The notes: generated by a model from the letters alone, not told the origin. Numbered from the stretch's first letter, positions 9,159 through 21,332 are shown. The stretch is DNA of 64,000 bases from Leucobacter musarum subsp. musarum (GCF_001273845.1 NZ_JHBW01000069.1:1-64000); one strand, 5' to 3'. Translations and numbers: made by a program.

Positions 9159-9511
9159 GCAGTCGCTCCCATTCCGGTGAGAGCCGCACAGGACCGCGCA
9201 GCGATCTGCACCACCGAGAGGGGGCCACGGCCTGGGCGGTCGCGAGCGGTCAGACACAGGATCTGCCCCGACGTGTCGCGTTCGATGCGTGCTCGATCAC
9301 TGAGCTGCGCGAGGACGCCGGCCGCGGCGTCGGTATCGCCGCGAGCCTCCAGCCGTGTTGCATCGGCAACGATCGACACGAGGGCGATACGGTGCGCAGC
9401 AATCGATACTCCACCGATCACGAGACCGAGCACGACGAGCACCGCAGGAATGACGATCGCGAATTCGGCGGTGACCGTGCCGCGATCGTCATTCCGCAGC
9501 GCCGGCCGCAT
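9155..9511 (-). CDS. TadE-family pilus assembly protein
   Basis: The product of 118 aa has the TadE hallmark DRGTVTAEFAIVIP followed by a single hydrophobic helix; the remainder would lie outside the membrane. TadE proteins are pseudopilins or minor pilus components of the Tad (Flp) secretion system. The ATG at 9511 overlaps the stop of the pilin gene (TGATG), and its own stop overlaps the start of the next gene (ATGA), so the three are translationally coupled. An in-frame TTG one codon earlier is less likely as the start. It corresponds by position and type to the Rv3655c-like gene of the mycobacterial locus. Confidence 0.85.
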   Translation of the reverse strand: MRPALRNDDRGTVTAEFAIVIPAVLVVLGLVIGGVSIAAHRIALVSIVADATRLEARGDTDAAAGVLAQLSDRARIERDTSGQILCLTARDRPGRGPLSVVQIAARSCAALTGMGATA

Positions 9512-9885
9512 CAATTCACCGAGCCGAGCGCATTTTGCACCAGCTGCACCAGCATTTCTCGGATCTCGCCTGATCGCATGATCGCGACGAGCAGCCCGGC
9601 AAACGCTACCGCCGCCAATATGACAATCGCATATTCCGCCGTGACCGCTCCTCGCTCGTCGGCAAGGAGTTCGCGGGCCGCGGCCCGGTCGCGCCGGCGG
9701 TGCATGCGTCGTCGGTGCACGAGAAACGGCGCCAGACCGATCATTCCTGCGACCGCGGGTTCACGCGTCGTCTCGCTATGGTCTGCGCCGCTCTCGAGCT
9801 CGGGGCGCGTCTCATCCGCAGAACGGCATTCCGCGTCTACGGTCTGCGTCGAGCGATCGGACACCAGATGAAGGGTGGACTGCAT
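9511..9885 (-). CDS. Flp-type pilin (DUF4244 family) with a long leader
   Basis: The product of 124 aa resembles the DUF4244/Rv3656c-type small pilins. The pilin core DERGAVTAEYAIVILAAVAF starts near residue 77 and is followed by one hydrophobic helix and a short tail ending in QNALGSVN. The first ~75 residues are hydrophilic, with a His/Arg-rich patch (about residues 57-71), which is long for a prepilin leader. The ATG at 9885 has AAGGAG seven nt upstream. Cleavage before the TAEYA helix by a prepilin peptidase is expected from the family, but no such peptidase is encoded in this window. It lies 195 bp after the TadB/C-like gene, leaving room for a separate promoter, which I could not define. 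Confidence 0.8.
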   Translation of the reverse strand: MQSTLHLVSDRSTQTVDAECRSADETRPELESGADHSETTREPAVAGMIGLAPFLVHRRRMHRRRDRAAARELLADERGAVTAEYAIVILAAVAFAGLLVAIMRSGEIREMLVQLVQNALGSVN

Positions 9886-10080
9886 GGGATTTCTCCTTGG
9901 CCTCGCACGGCCCCGGCGGCTGCCGGTGCGTCAATCCTCGCGCTTTCCGTAATGCCGGTCTGTCCGGTTCGCCAGGATTGGGGATATCTCACTGAAATGC
10001 GCCCGGTGTCCATCTCTGTGTAAAACACGCACCAGTTTGGAACCTTCACGGACCGGAATCGACCCGTGCCGCACCTGCAT

Positions 10081-11079
10081 TTACACCGCACCGAACATCG
10101 AGAGCAGCACCGGCAGCACACCGAGCACGATGAAGGCCGGCAAAATACACACCCCAAGGGGAATCAGAATGCGCACCCCCAACCGTTCCGCGTCGCGCTC
10201 GAGGTCGGCGAGTGCCACTGCCCGCACGGCGCTCCCCTGTTCGAGCAGCAACGGTCCGATCGCGATACCGGCTCGCGCAGCGGCCGCAATCGAGGCCATC
10301 AGCGCGCCACCCTCGCGGAAGGCGGCGAACGACACCCATTCTGCCCCGAAACGATCCACCATTCCGATGACCTTGCGACAGGCTTGCTCTGCCGGCGCGC
10401 CACCGCCGAGCGCGATCCAGACCAATTCGTACTCAAGCCCTGCCACGTGATCGAGCGCCGCGACGCGACGCTGCAATGCTCGCGACCACGCGATTCCCCC
10501 GGCGAGCAGACCGAGCCCGAGGCTACCGAGCAGCGCACCCACCGGGCTCACCAGCACCGGAATCGGATCAAACCCGAGCAGCAAACTGAGCACGAGCGCC
10601 AACACGGGCAGCGCGGTGACCATCTTGACGGTCGCACGGGGCCCGGCGAGGAGCACGCTGCGTCGTTCGCGCATTCGAGCGAGCTCACGGAGGGCCGACG
10701 CCATTCGATGCAGCGCGGGCGCGATCGGCGACCCACTGGCCTCGGCGAGACACCAGCTGACCGCCACGACGCGCCAAGCGGCAGTATCTGCGTGGGCGAT
10801 CGCTTCACCGCTCGGCATCCCGGCCGCAGCCTCAGCTGCGATCCTCGCCAATCCGGGGTCAACAGCGGTCCCCTCCGCGTCGCACGCATCCGCCATAACG
10901 ATGCCGATGACGCGCGCGGGTGGCACGCCGCCCCCGAGGAGCGCAGCAAGTCGCTCCACGATCGGGGCAGGGTCCGCCGCAGGTGCGTCCGCCGCACGTC
11001 GCAGCATGCGCTGCCCCAGTTGCTTGATGTGATCAGCGCAGCCTCGCGCACCGGTGCGAGTGCGACCGATGCCGCTCAT
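10081..11079 (-). CDS. Type II/IV secretion F-like membrane protein (TadB/TadC equivalent)
   Basis: The product of 332 aa appears to carry two F-type cytoplasmic helical modules in one chain. The first is about residues 80-155, followed by two hydrophobic segments (TALPVLALVLSLLLGF and a Gly/Leu-rich stretch). The second is about residues 215-300, followed by a C-terminal hydrophobic segment (IPLGVCILPAFIVLGVLPVLL). TadB and TadC are the paired inner-membrane platform proteins of Tad pili, and in M. tuberculosis they are separate genes (Rv3658c, Rv3657c). Here one gene sits in their place. Its ATG overlaps the tadA stop (ATGA). Confidence 0.8.
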   Translation of the reverse strand: MSGIGRTRTGARGCADHIKQLGQRMLRRAADAPAADPAPIVERLAALLGGGVPPARVIGIVMADACDAEGTAVDPGLARIAAEAAAGMPSGEAIAHADTAAWRVVAVSWCLAEASGSPIAPALHRMASALRELARMRERRSVLLAGPRATVKMVTALPVLALVLSLLLGFDPIPVLVSPVGALLGSLGLGLLAGGIAWSRALQRRVAALDHVAGLEYELVWIALGGGAPAEQACRKVIGMVDRFGAEWVSFAAFREGGALMASIAAAARAGIAIGPLLLEQGSAVRAVALADLERDAERLGVRILIPLGVCILPAFIVLGVLPVLLSMFGAV

Positions 11080-12140
11080 GTGGGCAGCCTCTGCATCCTC
11101 AAGAGACGGTCGTCATCGAGCGCGAGCGTTCCCAGCGCACGCACCTGCGGCCCCGCGCCGCCTCGCACCACGTGCACAATGAGATGCAGAGCGCCGACGG
11201 CTTGGCGTGCCAGCGCCTCGGCGCTCCACCCGGCGAGCGCTCCCAGCGCTTCGAGGCGCATGGGTACGTCTTCAAGACGACTCGCATGCAACGTGCCGGC
11301 TCCGCCGTCATGGCCGGTGTTCAATGCGGCAAGCAGTGTCGCGATCTCGGCGCCGCGACACTCCCCCAACACGATGCGGTCGGGGCGCATGCGCAACGCC
11401 TCCCGCAGCAACCGATCGAGCCCGATCTCGCCGACGCCCTCGGCGCTCGCCTGCCTCGCCTCCAGCGACACCACATGCGGGTGATTCAGTCGGAGCTCCG
11501 CAACATCCTCAATGGTCAAGATGCGTTCCTCCGGTGCCGCGAGGTCGAGCAGCGCGGCGAGCAGCGTCGTCTTTCCACTGCCGGTACCGCCGGTGATGAG
11601 CAAATTGCGGCGTTGCGCGATCGCCTCGCGCAACGCCTGCAGCGCCCGACCCGATGCGAGCCCGTGTGCTGCGAGGTTCTCAAAGCTCACGGGCGTCACT
11701 CGCGGCAGCCGAATGGACACCGCCGCCCCGCCCACGGCGATCGGCGGAAGCATCGCGTGGACGCGAATGCCATCACCGAGCCGCACATCGGTGCACGGGT
11801 GCAACTCGTCAATGTGTCTCCCGCCGGCCGCGATCAATGCGGTCGCGAGTCGATGCACGGCGTCAGGCCCAGCCTCCCATCCCGGTACACGCTGCAAGGT
11901 GCCAGAACGGTCGAGCCAGAGTTGTGCTGCGCCGTCGCGCACGTGCACCACGAGATCCCTGAGCTCAGGGTCGTCGAGCAGTGGGAGCAACCCGCCCAGT
12001 GCGCGTTTTGCCGCGCGGGTCAGCGCGTCGCTTCGCGGGGCCACACGGTCGGCGGCGCGCACAGTTGCCACGCCCCCGGACACCCCCGGCGGTGCGCCGC
12101 TCGGCGCTCGGTGATCCGGCATCTGCACCTCGGTCGACAT
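11076..12140 (-). CDS. tadA: TadA/CpaF-family pilus assembly ATPase
   Basis: The product of 354 aa is the secretion ATPase that powers assembly of Flp/Tad pili at the inner membrane. It has Walker A GGTGSGKT (184-191), the Asp-box-like TIEDVAEL (209-216), and Walker B RIVLGE with Glu260. A C-terminal segment contains conserved His (NTGHDGGAGTLHASR), typical of the CpaF/TadA branch. It starts at an ATG at 12140 and is the first gene of the operon tadA - tadB/C - pilin - tadE - tadE/M23. The upstream CpaE/Ssd-like gene found in mycobacteria is absent; acs lies divergently upstream. Confidence 0.93.
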   Translation of the reverse strand: MSTEVQMPDHRAPSGAPPGVSGGVATVRAADRVAPRSDALTRAAKRALGGLLPLLDDPELRDLVVHVRDGAAQLWLDRSGTLQRVPGWEAGPDAVHRLATALIAAGGRHIDELHPCTDVRLGDGIRVHAMLPPIAVGGAAVSIRLPRVTPVSFENLAAHGLASGRALQALREAIAQRRNLLITGGTGSGKTTLLAALLDLAAPEERILTIEDVAELRLNHPHVVSLEARQASAEGVGEIGLDRLLREALRMRPDRIVLGECRGAEIATLLAALNTGHDGGAGTLHASRLEDVPMRLEALGALAGWSAEALARQAVGALHLIVHVVRGGAGPQVRALGTLALDDDRLLRMQRLPT

Positions 12141-12230
12141 GCGCCCATCTCAGCAGCGCGCGAGCACTTGAACGCCGCCTCAATTCGGAATTGGGTGCAA
12201 CTGGTGCGCAACGTCATCATGTCGCGAAGT

Positions 12231-12258
12231 GTGAGCGGACCATCGCGCACGGTATAGC
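12231..12258 (+). promoter_or_regulatory. Candidate acs promoter
   Basis: GTGAGC (12231-12236) and TATAGC (12253-12258) are separated by 16 bp and would give a leader of roughly 85 nt. A small palindrome, CAATTCGGAATTG (12181-12193), lies upstream between the divergent tadA and acs genes and could be a regulator site. Confidence 0.35.
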
Positions 12259-12348
12259 CTGGTGCTGCATTTCCGGAGTGTTTCACCGCGGAAACGAATT
12301 GGCACTGTCGCCTGCGGGCGCAGCAATCGATCAAGGATAAGGGCGTCA

Positions 12349-14337
<1,989 letters not shown>

Positions 14338-14351
14338 TTTCCCGTGAAACG

Positions 14352-14392
14352 GCGTGAGGCCGGGATCGCATCAGCGAATCCCGGCCTCACGC
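14352..14392. terminator. Bidirectional terminator acs / ridA
   Basis: A 15-bp perfect inverted repeat (arms 14352-14366 and 14378-14392, GCGTGAGGCCGGGAT and its complement) sits between the stops of the two convergent genes. Confidence 0.8.
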
Positions 14393-14409
14393 ATGCGAGC
14401 GGTGAACGA

Positions 14410-14886
14410 TCAGTCTTCGACCTTGAACACGAACTCGATCTCGACCGGGGCATCGAGCGGCAGCACCGCGACGCCGACCGCCGAGCGCACGTGGATGCCC
14501 AGGTCGCCGAAGACGCGACCCAGGAACACCGACGCGCCGTTCGCGACGCCCGGCTGGCCGGTGAACGAAGGGTCAGATGCGACGAACGCGGTGACCTTCA
14601 CGACCTGGGTGATCTTGTCGAGCGACCCGATGACGCCACGCACCGCAGCGAGGGCGTTGAGCGCGCAGAGGCGCGCGAGCTCCTCGGCCTGCTCAGCTGA
14701 GACGAGAGCTTCGCCCTCACCAACCTTGCCGGTTGCCGGGAGCGCACCGTTCACGAACGGAAGCTGCCCCGCCGTGTAGACGTAGTTGCCGTCACGCAGC
14801 GCCGGCACGTAGGCGGCCACCGCTGCGGCCACCTCCGGAATCTCGTAGCCGAGCTCGTGCAGCCGATCTTCAATCACCGATGCCAT
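14410..14886 (-). CDS. RidA family (YjgF) protein
   Basis: The product of 158 aa resembles RidA enamine/imine deaminases, which clear reactive 2-aminoacrylate and similar intermediates made by PLP enzymes. It carries the YVYTAGQLPFVNGALP region and the ending HVRSAVGVAVLPLDAPVEIEF, where the Arg before SA is the conserved substrate-carboxylate-binding residue. It belongs to the longer (~150 aa) actinobacterial subgroup found next to the acs/ponA region. It lies one base after the DUF4177 gene, so the two are probably co-transcribed. Confidence 0.88.
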   Translation of the reverse strand: MASVIEDRLHELGYEIPEVAAAVAAYVPALRDGNYVYTAGQLPFVNGALPATGKVGEGEALVSAEQAEELARLCALNALAAVRGVIGSLDKITQVVKVTAFVASDPSFTGQPGVANGASVFLGRVFGDLGIHVRSAVGVAVLPLDAPVEIEFVFKVED

Positions 14887-14887
14887 G

Positions 14888-15061
14888 TCAGGCCTTCCTC
14901 TTCTTCATGTACGCCACATTGCCGCCAGCGGGACCCTCGATGATCTGCACGAGTTCCCACCCTTGAGCGCCCCAGTTATTCAGAATCTGCGCTTCGTTGT
15001 GCAGCAGCAACGGTGTGACGAAATATTCCCACTGCGGCGCAGTTTCGGCGGATTCACTCAC
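14888..15061 (-). CDS. DUF4177-like small protein
   Basis: The product of 57 aa, starting at the GTG at 15061 preceded by GGGAGA, has the WEYFVTPLL...ILNNWGAQGWELV pattern typical of DUF4177 proteins and ends in a basic YMKKRKA. The function of this family is not established. It precedes ridA and is divergent from the penicillin-binding protein gene. Confidence 0.75.
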   Translation of the reverse strand: MSESAETAPQWEYFVTPLLLHNEAQILNNWGAQGWELVQIIEGPAGGNVAYMKKRKA

Positions 15062-15158
15062 GTGCGGGTCTCCCTCGGTTGACGGTCGCCTGCGCAAAAA
15101 TCGGGGGTTCCCGGAAGCGCGCAGTCGGGCGCGTTGCTGTTTTGTCAGCTACGTCGCT

Positions 15159-15164
15159 TACCCT
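15159..15164 (+). promoter_or_regulatory. Candidate -10 of the PBP gene, leaderless
   Basis: TACCCT lies 7 nt before the ATG at 15172, with no ribosome site in between and a TTGCTG box upstream (15134-15139). Transcription would start at or next to the start codon. Confidence 0.4.
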
Positions 15165-15171
15165 AGATTCT

Positions 15172-17829
15172 ATGACCCGTCAGACATCACCTTCTTCGCG
15201 CGTGCGCTCGCAGAAGCCCCGCACCGCAGGAGGCGCCCTCGGGGGCATCATCGGAGCGGTCGCTATGAGCGTCATTGCCGGTGTGCTCGTCACCGCCGCG
15301 GTGACCCCGGTCGTCGCATTGAGCGGCACCGCCACGAAGTCCGCAGTCACGATCTTCGAGAACCTGCCCGACCATATCGACCCGGGCAAGCTCGCCGAGC
15401 CGTCGACAATCTATGCGACCGGCGCAGACACGACCGTGTATGAGATCGCGACCTTCTACGATCAGGATCGCGAGACGGTCAAATGGGATCAGATCTCGCA
15501 GTTCGTGAAAGATGCTGCTGTCGCGGAGGAGGATCCGCGTTTCTACACCCATGGCGGTGTCGACGTACTCGCCACGGCGCGCGCGGTGATGCAGAACGCG
15601 GCCGGGCAAAACCTCTCGGGTGCGTCAACCATCACGATGCAGTACGTGCGCAACGTGCTGATTCAAGACGCCATCGCGATTCCCGACAAGGAAGAGCAGA
15701 AGAAGGCGTACGAGAACGCCATGCGGCAAGACACCGACCGCAAACTCAAGGAGATGAAGTATGCGATCTCCATCGAGAAGAAGTTCCCCAAGGACGACAT
15801 TCTGCTCGGGTACCTCAATATCGCGCTCTACGGACGGCAAATCTACGGCATCGAGTCTGCGGCGCAGTACTACTACGGGAAGTCCGCCTCTGACGTCACG
15901 CTTGCCGAGGCCGCCAGCCTCGTCGCGATCGTGAACAACCCGTCGAAGCTCCAGATCGACGTGCCTGAGAACATTCCGGCGAACAAGGAGCGTCGCGACA
16001 AGATTCTCGGCAGCATGCTGAACCACGGCAAGATCACGCAGGCGCAGTACGACGAGGCTGTGGCATCTGAGATCGTGACGAAGATCACCCCGCGCGAAGC
16101 GGGTTGCAACATCGCTGAAAGAAACTTTGGGCTGGGCCACTTCTGCGACTATGTGCAGCGCTACATCAAAGCCGACCCCAGTTTCGGTGACACCCCTGAA
16201 GAGCGCGAGTTCAACTTCAGCCGCGGTGGGTACAAGATCTACACCACTATCGACCTGGACATGCAGGCAGCTGGCAACGAGGCGACTCGCAATACCGTTC
16301 CGAGCCTTATGGACGGCATCGACGTCGGGTCGGCATCGAGCAGTGTCGAAGTCGGGACTGGCCGAGTGCTCTCAATGGTGCAGAATAGGCCGTTTAACAA
16401 CGCCGAAGATTTCCTCGCCTCCAACCCTGGTTATACGACGGTGAACTACAACACCGACTATGAAATGGGGGGCTCAAGCGGCTTCCAGGTCGGTTCGACG
16501 TTCAAGCCCATTACACTCGCTGAGTGGATCAAAGAGGGCCACTCGGTCAATGAGGCCGTCAACGTGAACAGCCGCAAGGGCGTACCCCTGCAGTCATTCT
16601 CCGCATCGTGTCTCACCGACGGCGTCTACGGCTACGGCACCTTCGACTTCTCGAACGATAACGAAGGCATCAAGGGCAACCAGTCCGTCATGACCGTCAT
16701 CGCGAACTCGATCAACGGCGGCATCGTCTCGATGCAGCAGAAGTTGGATCTCTGCGGCACGTTCCAGACGGCGCAATCTCTCGGCATTCATCGTGCTTCA
16801 GATCTCCCCCGCGATGAGAATGGCAACTTCAGCGTGCCCACGCTGAATGGAAACCCCCGCGATCTCTCGATGGTGCCCTCAAACACGTACGGCGGAGTCG
16901 ATGAGATCGCCCCCATCACGATGGCAGCCGCATATGCTGCGTTCGCCGGTGACGGCAGCGTCTGTACCCCAGTTCCCATTGATCAGATTCTCGACGACGA
17001 TGGAAATCAAGTCCCTTTCACCAAGAGCAAATGCTCTCAGGCGATCGATCCCAACGTCGCGGCAGGCGTTGCGTATGCTCTGCAGAACGCCGTCGAGCGG
17101 GGTCTCGCAGACCACGCACGTTCTTGGGTAGGCACTCCGCACCTCGCGAAGACCGGAACCACCGATGATGTAGTAGACAACTGGACCGTCGGTGGCAGCA
17201 CAAAAGTGACGACCGCCACCTGGGTGGGCAATGCAGGCCCAGTGCAGCTCGCAGATGGGTCATGGAGTCGCGTGTCCACGATGGGCTTCGGGAACCTGAT
17301 GTATGCCGATCAAACCATTTGGCCGTCGATTATGAACGCCGCCGATAATCGCTACGGCGGCGACGCGTTCCCGCAGCCGGATGCGGCCGCGACCCGCATC
17401 ACTATGCAGACCGTGCCGGATCTGAAGGGCAAGTCCTTCGAAGAGGCAAGCGCTGCGCTGACCCAGCTTGGGTTCAATGTGAGCGACGGCGGCGAAGCCG
17501 ATTCGTCGGTGGCACAGGGGATGGTCGCGAGCACCGACCCGGCTGGCGGATCGTCGGTGCAAGCCGGCTCGAATGTGACCATTTTCCGCAGCAACGGTAA
17601 GGCGTCGAAGATTCCGGACGGCCTCGTCGGTTCCTCTGGAAATGACGCCGAGTCTGCGCTGAAGAGTGCTGGATTCTCGAATATCGACTTCACCTGTGCC
17701 ACGGGCAACAAGGTCGATAAGAAGAAGAAGGTGAGCGCCGTCAGCCCCGATAGTGGAGCCGAGGCGAACACCGGTGGCACCGTCACCGTGGCACTCGAGT
17801 GCGCGACCGATAAGAAGAAGGACGACTGA
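15172..17829 (+). CDS. Class A penicillin-binding protein with PASTA domains (PonA-type)
   Basis: This 885-aa bifunctional peptidoglycan synthase is anchored by one N-terminal membrane helix (about residues 20-50). The glycosyltransferase domain has catalytic Glu120 in AEEDPRFYTHGG and the GASTITMQ motif at ~150-157. The transpeptidase domain has Ser442-T-F-Lys445, the SxN motif Ser513-I-Asn515 and Lys660-T-G. Two PASTA repeats follow (about 745-810 and 815-880), which usually sense muropeptides or beta-lactams. The tail is rich in lysine. By position and architecture it matches PonA2-type proteins of actinobacteria. The ATG at 15172 lacks a ribosome site and may be leaderless. The next gene starts 5 bp after its stop. 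Confidence 0.95.
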   Translation: MTRQTSPSSRVRSQKPRTAGGALGGIIGAVAMSVIAGVLVTAAVTPVVALSGTATKSAVTIFENLPDHIDPGKLAEPSTIYATGADTTVYEIATFYDQDRETVKWDQISQFVKDAAVAEEDPRFYTHGGVDVLATARAVMQNAAGQNLSGASTITMQYVRNVLIQDAIAIPDKEEQKKAYENAMRQDTDRKLKEMKYAISIEKKFPKDDILLGYLNIALYGRQIYGIESAAQYYYGKSASDVTLAEAASLVAIVNNPSKLQIDVPENIPANKERRDKILGSMLNHGKITQAQYDEAVASEIVTKITPREAGCNIAERNFGLGHFCDYVQRYIKADPSFGDTPEEREFNFSRGGYKIYTTIDLDMQAAGNEATRNTVPSLMDGIDVGSASSSVEVGTGRVLSMVQNRPFNNAEDFLASNPGYTTVNYNTDYEMGGSSGFQVGSTFKPITLAEWIKEGHSVNEAVNVNSRKGVPLQSFSASCLTDGVYGYGTFDFSNDNEGIKGNQSVMTVIANSINGGIVSMQQKLDLCGTFQTAQSLGIHRASDLPRDENGNFSVPTLNGNPRDLSMVPSNTYGGVDEIAPITMAAAYAAFAGDGSVCTPVPIDQILDDDGNQVPFTKSKCSQAIDPNVAAGVAYALQNAVERGLADHARSWVGTPHLAKTGTTDDVVDNWTVGGSTKVTTATWVGNAGPVQLADGSWSRVSTMGFGNLMYADQTIWPSIMNAADNRYGGDAFPQPDAAATRITMQTVPDLKGKSFEEASAALTQLGFNVSDGGEADSSVAQGMVASTDPAGGSSVQAGSNVTIFRSNGKASKIPDGLVGSSGNDAESALKSAGFSNIDFTCATGNKVDKKKKVSAVSPDSGAEANTGGTVTVALECATDKKKDD

Positions 17830-17834
17830 CCTTC

Positions 17835-18779
17835 ATGTCGCGCCCCACCCGCACGGCGGCTGCTCTCGGAGCTGCCGCCGTCGGCGTACTCACCTGGTCC
17901 ACACTCATCGAGCGACTACTCTTCACCGTGCGACGCCACACACTGCCGGTGCTCGCAGCGGGTCACGCGCCGATTCGCGTGCTGCAGTTGTCCGATCTAC
18001 ATCTCGCGCCCTGGCAGGCCCGCAAGATCGACTGGGTACGCTCGCTCGCCGATCTGCGCCCTGATCTCGTCGTGCTCACCGGTGACCTCATGGGGCACCT
18101 CGAGGCTCGACCCGGCCTGCTGCACGCGCTGCGGCCGCTGACCGAGACCGCCCAGACGGTCTTTGTGCACGGCTCGAACGACTACTACGGCCCGAAGTTC
18201 AAGAACCCGATCAAGTACCTGCTCGAACCGAGTCGTAAGAGCACGCGGGAGCCCGACATCGACAATGTCGCACTCACTCAGGGCCTCGAAGCGTTGGGGG
18301 CCATCAACCTCAACAATTCGGCCACCCGCATCGAGTTGCGCGGCACCACGGTCGAGCTGCTCGGCCTGAACGACCCCCACATTCGCTACGACGACATCGA
18401 CCGCATGCAAGCGGCCGCGGCAAGCCTGCGGGGTGCCACGCACGACCTCAGCGACGAAGCACGCGCAGCAGACAACGTGCTCCGCCTCGGCGTCGTGCAT
18501 GCGCCATACCAAGAGCCGCTCGGGGCGCTACTGCGCGAAGGCGCCGACGTGCTGCTCGCCGGGCACACCCACGGCGGCCAGGTGCGCGTACCGGGCGTTG
18601 GAGCGCTGACCTCGAATTGCGACCTGCCGGTCGGTCAAGCCCGTGGCCTGAGCGTTTGGTACGACGCGCACCGGGCCGCGTTCTTGAACGTCAGTGCCGG
18701 TCTCGGCAACTCGATCTACGCGCCGGTGCGATTTGCGTGCCGCCCCGAAGCTTCGCTGCTGACGCTCGAATCGGCCTGA
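17835..18779 (+). CDS. Membrane-anchored metallophosphoesterase
   Basis: This 314-aa calcineurin-like phosphoesterase has an N-terminal hydrophobic segment. Metal-site motifs in order are LSDLHLAPWQ, LTGDLMGH, HGSNDYYGP and LAGHTHGGQ. Asn replaces His in the usual GNH(D/E) block (GSND), a common variation. The substrate is unknown; such genes regularly follow ponA-type PBPs in actinobacteria (the Rv3683 position), suggesting a cell-envelope role. Because it starts 5 bp after the PBP stop, they are almost certainly one transcript, ended by the hairpin at 18812-18857. Confidence 0.9.
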   Translation: MSRPTRTAAALGAAAVGVLTWSTLIERLLFTVRRHTLPVLAAGHAPIRVLQLSDLHLAPWQARKIDWVRSLADLRPDLVVLTGDLMGHLEARPGLLHALRPLTETAQTVFVHGSNDYYGPKFKNPIKYLLEPSRKSTREPDIDNVALTQGLEALGAINLNNSATRIELRGTTVELLGLNDPHIRYDDIDRMQAAAASLRGATHDLSDEARAADNVLRLGVVHAPYQEPLGALLREGADVLLAGHTHGGQVRVPGVGALTSNCDLPVGQARGLSVWYDAHRAAFLNVSAGLGNSIYAPVRFACRPEASLLTLESA

Positions 18780-18811
18780 GATACGTCGGCGGCGTGACTG
18801 GCGCCGGTGTC

Positions 18812-18857
18812 ACGCAGAACGCCCCGGATTCCGTGAGGAGCCCGGGGCGTTCTGCGT
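18812..18857. terminator. Bidirectional terminator (metallophosphoesterase / asd)
   Basis: A perfect 16-bp stem (arms 18812-18827 and 18842-18857, ACGCAGAACGCCCCGG and its complement) with a 14-nt loop lies between two convergent genes. Confidence 0.85.
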
Positions 18858-18872
18858 GGTGCGAAGAAGTGC

Positions 18873-19976
<1,104 letters not shown>

Positions 19977-20495
19977 TTAGCGGCCGGTGCCCGCGTAGAC
20001 CGTCGCCTCGGTATCGGCGTCGAGGCCGAACGCCGTGTGCAGTACCCGCACGGCCTTGTCGAGCAGGTCGGCGCGCGTCACGACGGAGATGCGAATCTCT
20101 GAGGTCGAGATCATCTCGATGTTGATGTCCGCCTCGTACAGGGCACGGAAGAGCTGCGCGGAGACGCCAGTGCTCGTGCGCATGCCTGCGCCGACGACCG
20201 CGAGCTTCGCGATCTGATCGTCGTACTGCAGGTTCTCGAACCCGAGCGCCTCGCGCTCCGCTTCGAGCGCTTCGATGACCCGGCGGCCTTCGCCGAGGGG
20301 CACGGTGAACGAGATATCAGTGCGGTTGGTCTGCGCCGCCGAGACGTTCTGCACAATCATGTCGATGTTGGCGTTGGCCTTGGCCACAATCTCGAAGATC
20401 TGCGCGGCCTTGCCGGGAATGTCTGGCACTCCCCCGACGGTGACCTTTGCTTCGCTCTTCTCTGCAGCGATACCAGTGATGATCGGCTCTTCCAC
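19977..20495 (-). CDS. Internal in-frame start for a regulatory LysC beta subunit
   Basis: A GTG at 20495, in frame with lysC, is preceded by AAGGGAG with a 5-nt spacer. Initiation here would yield a 172-aa protein made only of the ACT domains, as in alpha2-beta2 aspartate kinases. Seen directly: the start codon and ribosome site. Inferred: that it is used. Confidence 0.6.
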   Translation of the reverse strand: MEEPIITGIAAEKSEAKVTVGGVPDIPGKAAQIFEIVAKANANIDMIVQNVSAAQTNRTDISFTVPLGEGRRVIEALEAEREALGFENLQYDDQIAKLAVVGAGMRTSTGVSAQLFRALYEADINIEMISTSEIRISVVTRADLLDKAVRVLHTAFGLDADTEATVYAGTGR

Positions 20496-21254
20496 CTGAT
20501 CTCCCTTCGGATGCCCCTGCTCGGGGTTGTAAACGATGGTGCCCGGCGCATCGGAGAACGATGAGCGGACGTGCAGCACGACGCCGTGCCGGCGGGCGTA
20601 CTCGACAGCGCGCAGGTGCAGCACCTTGGCGCCGGATGCCGCGAGCTCAAGCATTTCTTCCGCGGTGATCGCGTCGATCTTGCGTGCAAGCGGCACGACG
20701 CGGGGGTCCATGGTAAAGATGCCATCGACGTCGGTGTAGATTTCGCAGACGTCGGCGCCGAGGGCGGCGGCGAGGGCAACTGCGGTCGTGTCGGATCCGC
20801 CGCGACCCAGTGTGGTGATGTCGCGTGAGTCACGGCTGAAGCCCTGGAACCCGGCAACGATGGCGACCGCACCCTGGTCGAGTGCTTCACGCACGCGGCC
20901 CGGGGTCACATCGACGATTTTCGCCGAACCGTGCTCGGCGGTGGTGATCATTCCGGCCTGGCTGCCGGTAAACGACAGCGCTTCGATACCCATGCCCTTG
21001 ATGGTCATGGCGAGCAGCGCCATCGAGATGCGCTCACCCGCGGTGAGGAGCATATCGAGCTCACGCGGAGCAGGGATCGGCGTGCACTCGGCGGCGAGAT
21101 CGAGCAGTTCGTCGGTGGTGTCGCCCATCGCGCTCACGGCGACGACGACCTCGTTACCCGCGCGACGCGCTTCGACAATGCGCTTCGCTACACGCTTGAT
21201 GCTCTCGGCATCAGCAACTGACGAGCCCCCGAACTTCTGCACAATCAATGCCAC
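19977..21254 (-). CDS. lysC: Aspartate kinase (alpha subunit, with internal beta start)
   Basis: The product of 425 aa phosphorylates aspartate, the first step of the aspartate family pathway. It starts [18 protein letters not shown] at a GTG preceded by AGGAGG. The kinase core is followed by two ACT domains (about residues 265-425) that bind lysine/threonine for feedback control. An in-frame GTG with its own Shine-Dalgarno sequence (20495) begins [17 protein letters not shown] after its Val and matches the position of the LysC-beta start known from Corynebacterium glutamicum. asd is the next gene. Confidence 0.96.
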   Translation of the reverse strand: MALIVQKFGGSSVADAESIKRVAKRIVEARRAGNEVVVAVSAMGDTTDELLDLAAECTPIPAPRELDMLLTAGERISMALLAMTIKGMGIEALSFTGSQAGMITTAEHGSAKIVDVTPGRVREALDQGAVAIVAGFQGFSRDSRDITTLGRGGSDTTAVALAAALGADVCEIYTDVDGIFTMDPRVVPLARKIDAITAEEMLELAASGAKVLHLRAVEYARRHGVVLHVRSSFSDAPGTIVYNPEQGHPKGDQVEEPIITGIAAEKSEAKVTVGGVPDIPGKAAQIFEIVAKANANIDMIVQNVSAAQTNRTDISFTVPLGEGRRVIEALEAEREALGFENLQYDDQIAKLAVVGAGMRTSTGVSAQLFRALYEADINIEMISTSEIRISVVTRADLLDKAVRVLHTAFGLDADTEATVYAGTGR

Positions 21255-21332
21255 GCGGGTTCCTCCTGAATATCCGAGCCGAATGCTCAGTCTACCGGAA
21301 CCGCCCGGCGTGTTGCGCGTGTGGCCCGTCCG

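Noticed and set aside
10066-11484. Long plus-strand open frame opposite the tad genes
   Set aside because: It lies antisense to tadB/C and tadA, has an Arg/His-rich composition typical of frame shadows in GC-rich DNA, and carries no recognisable motif.
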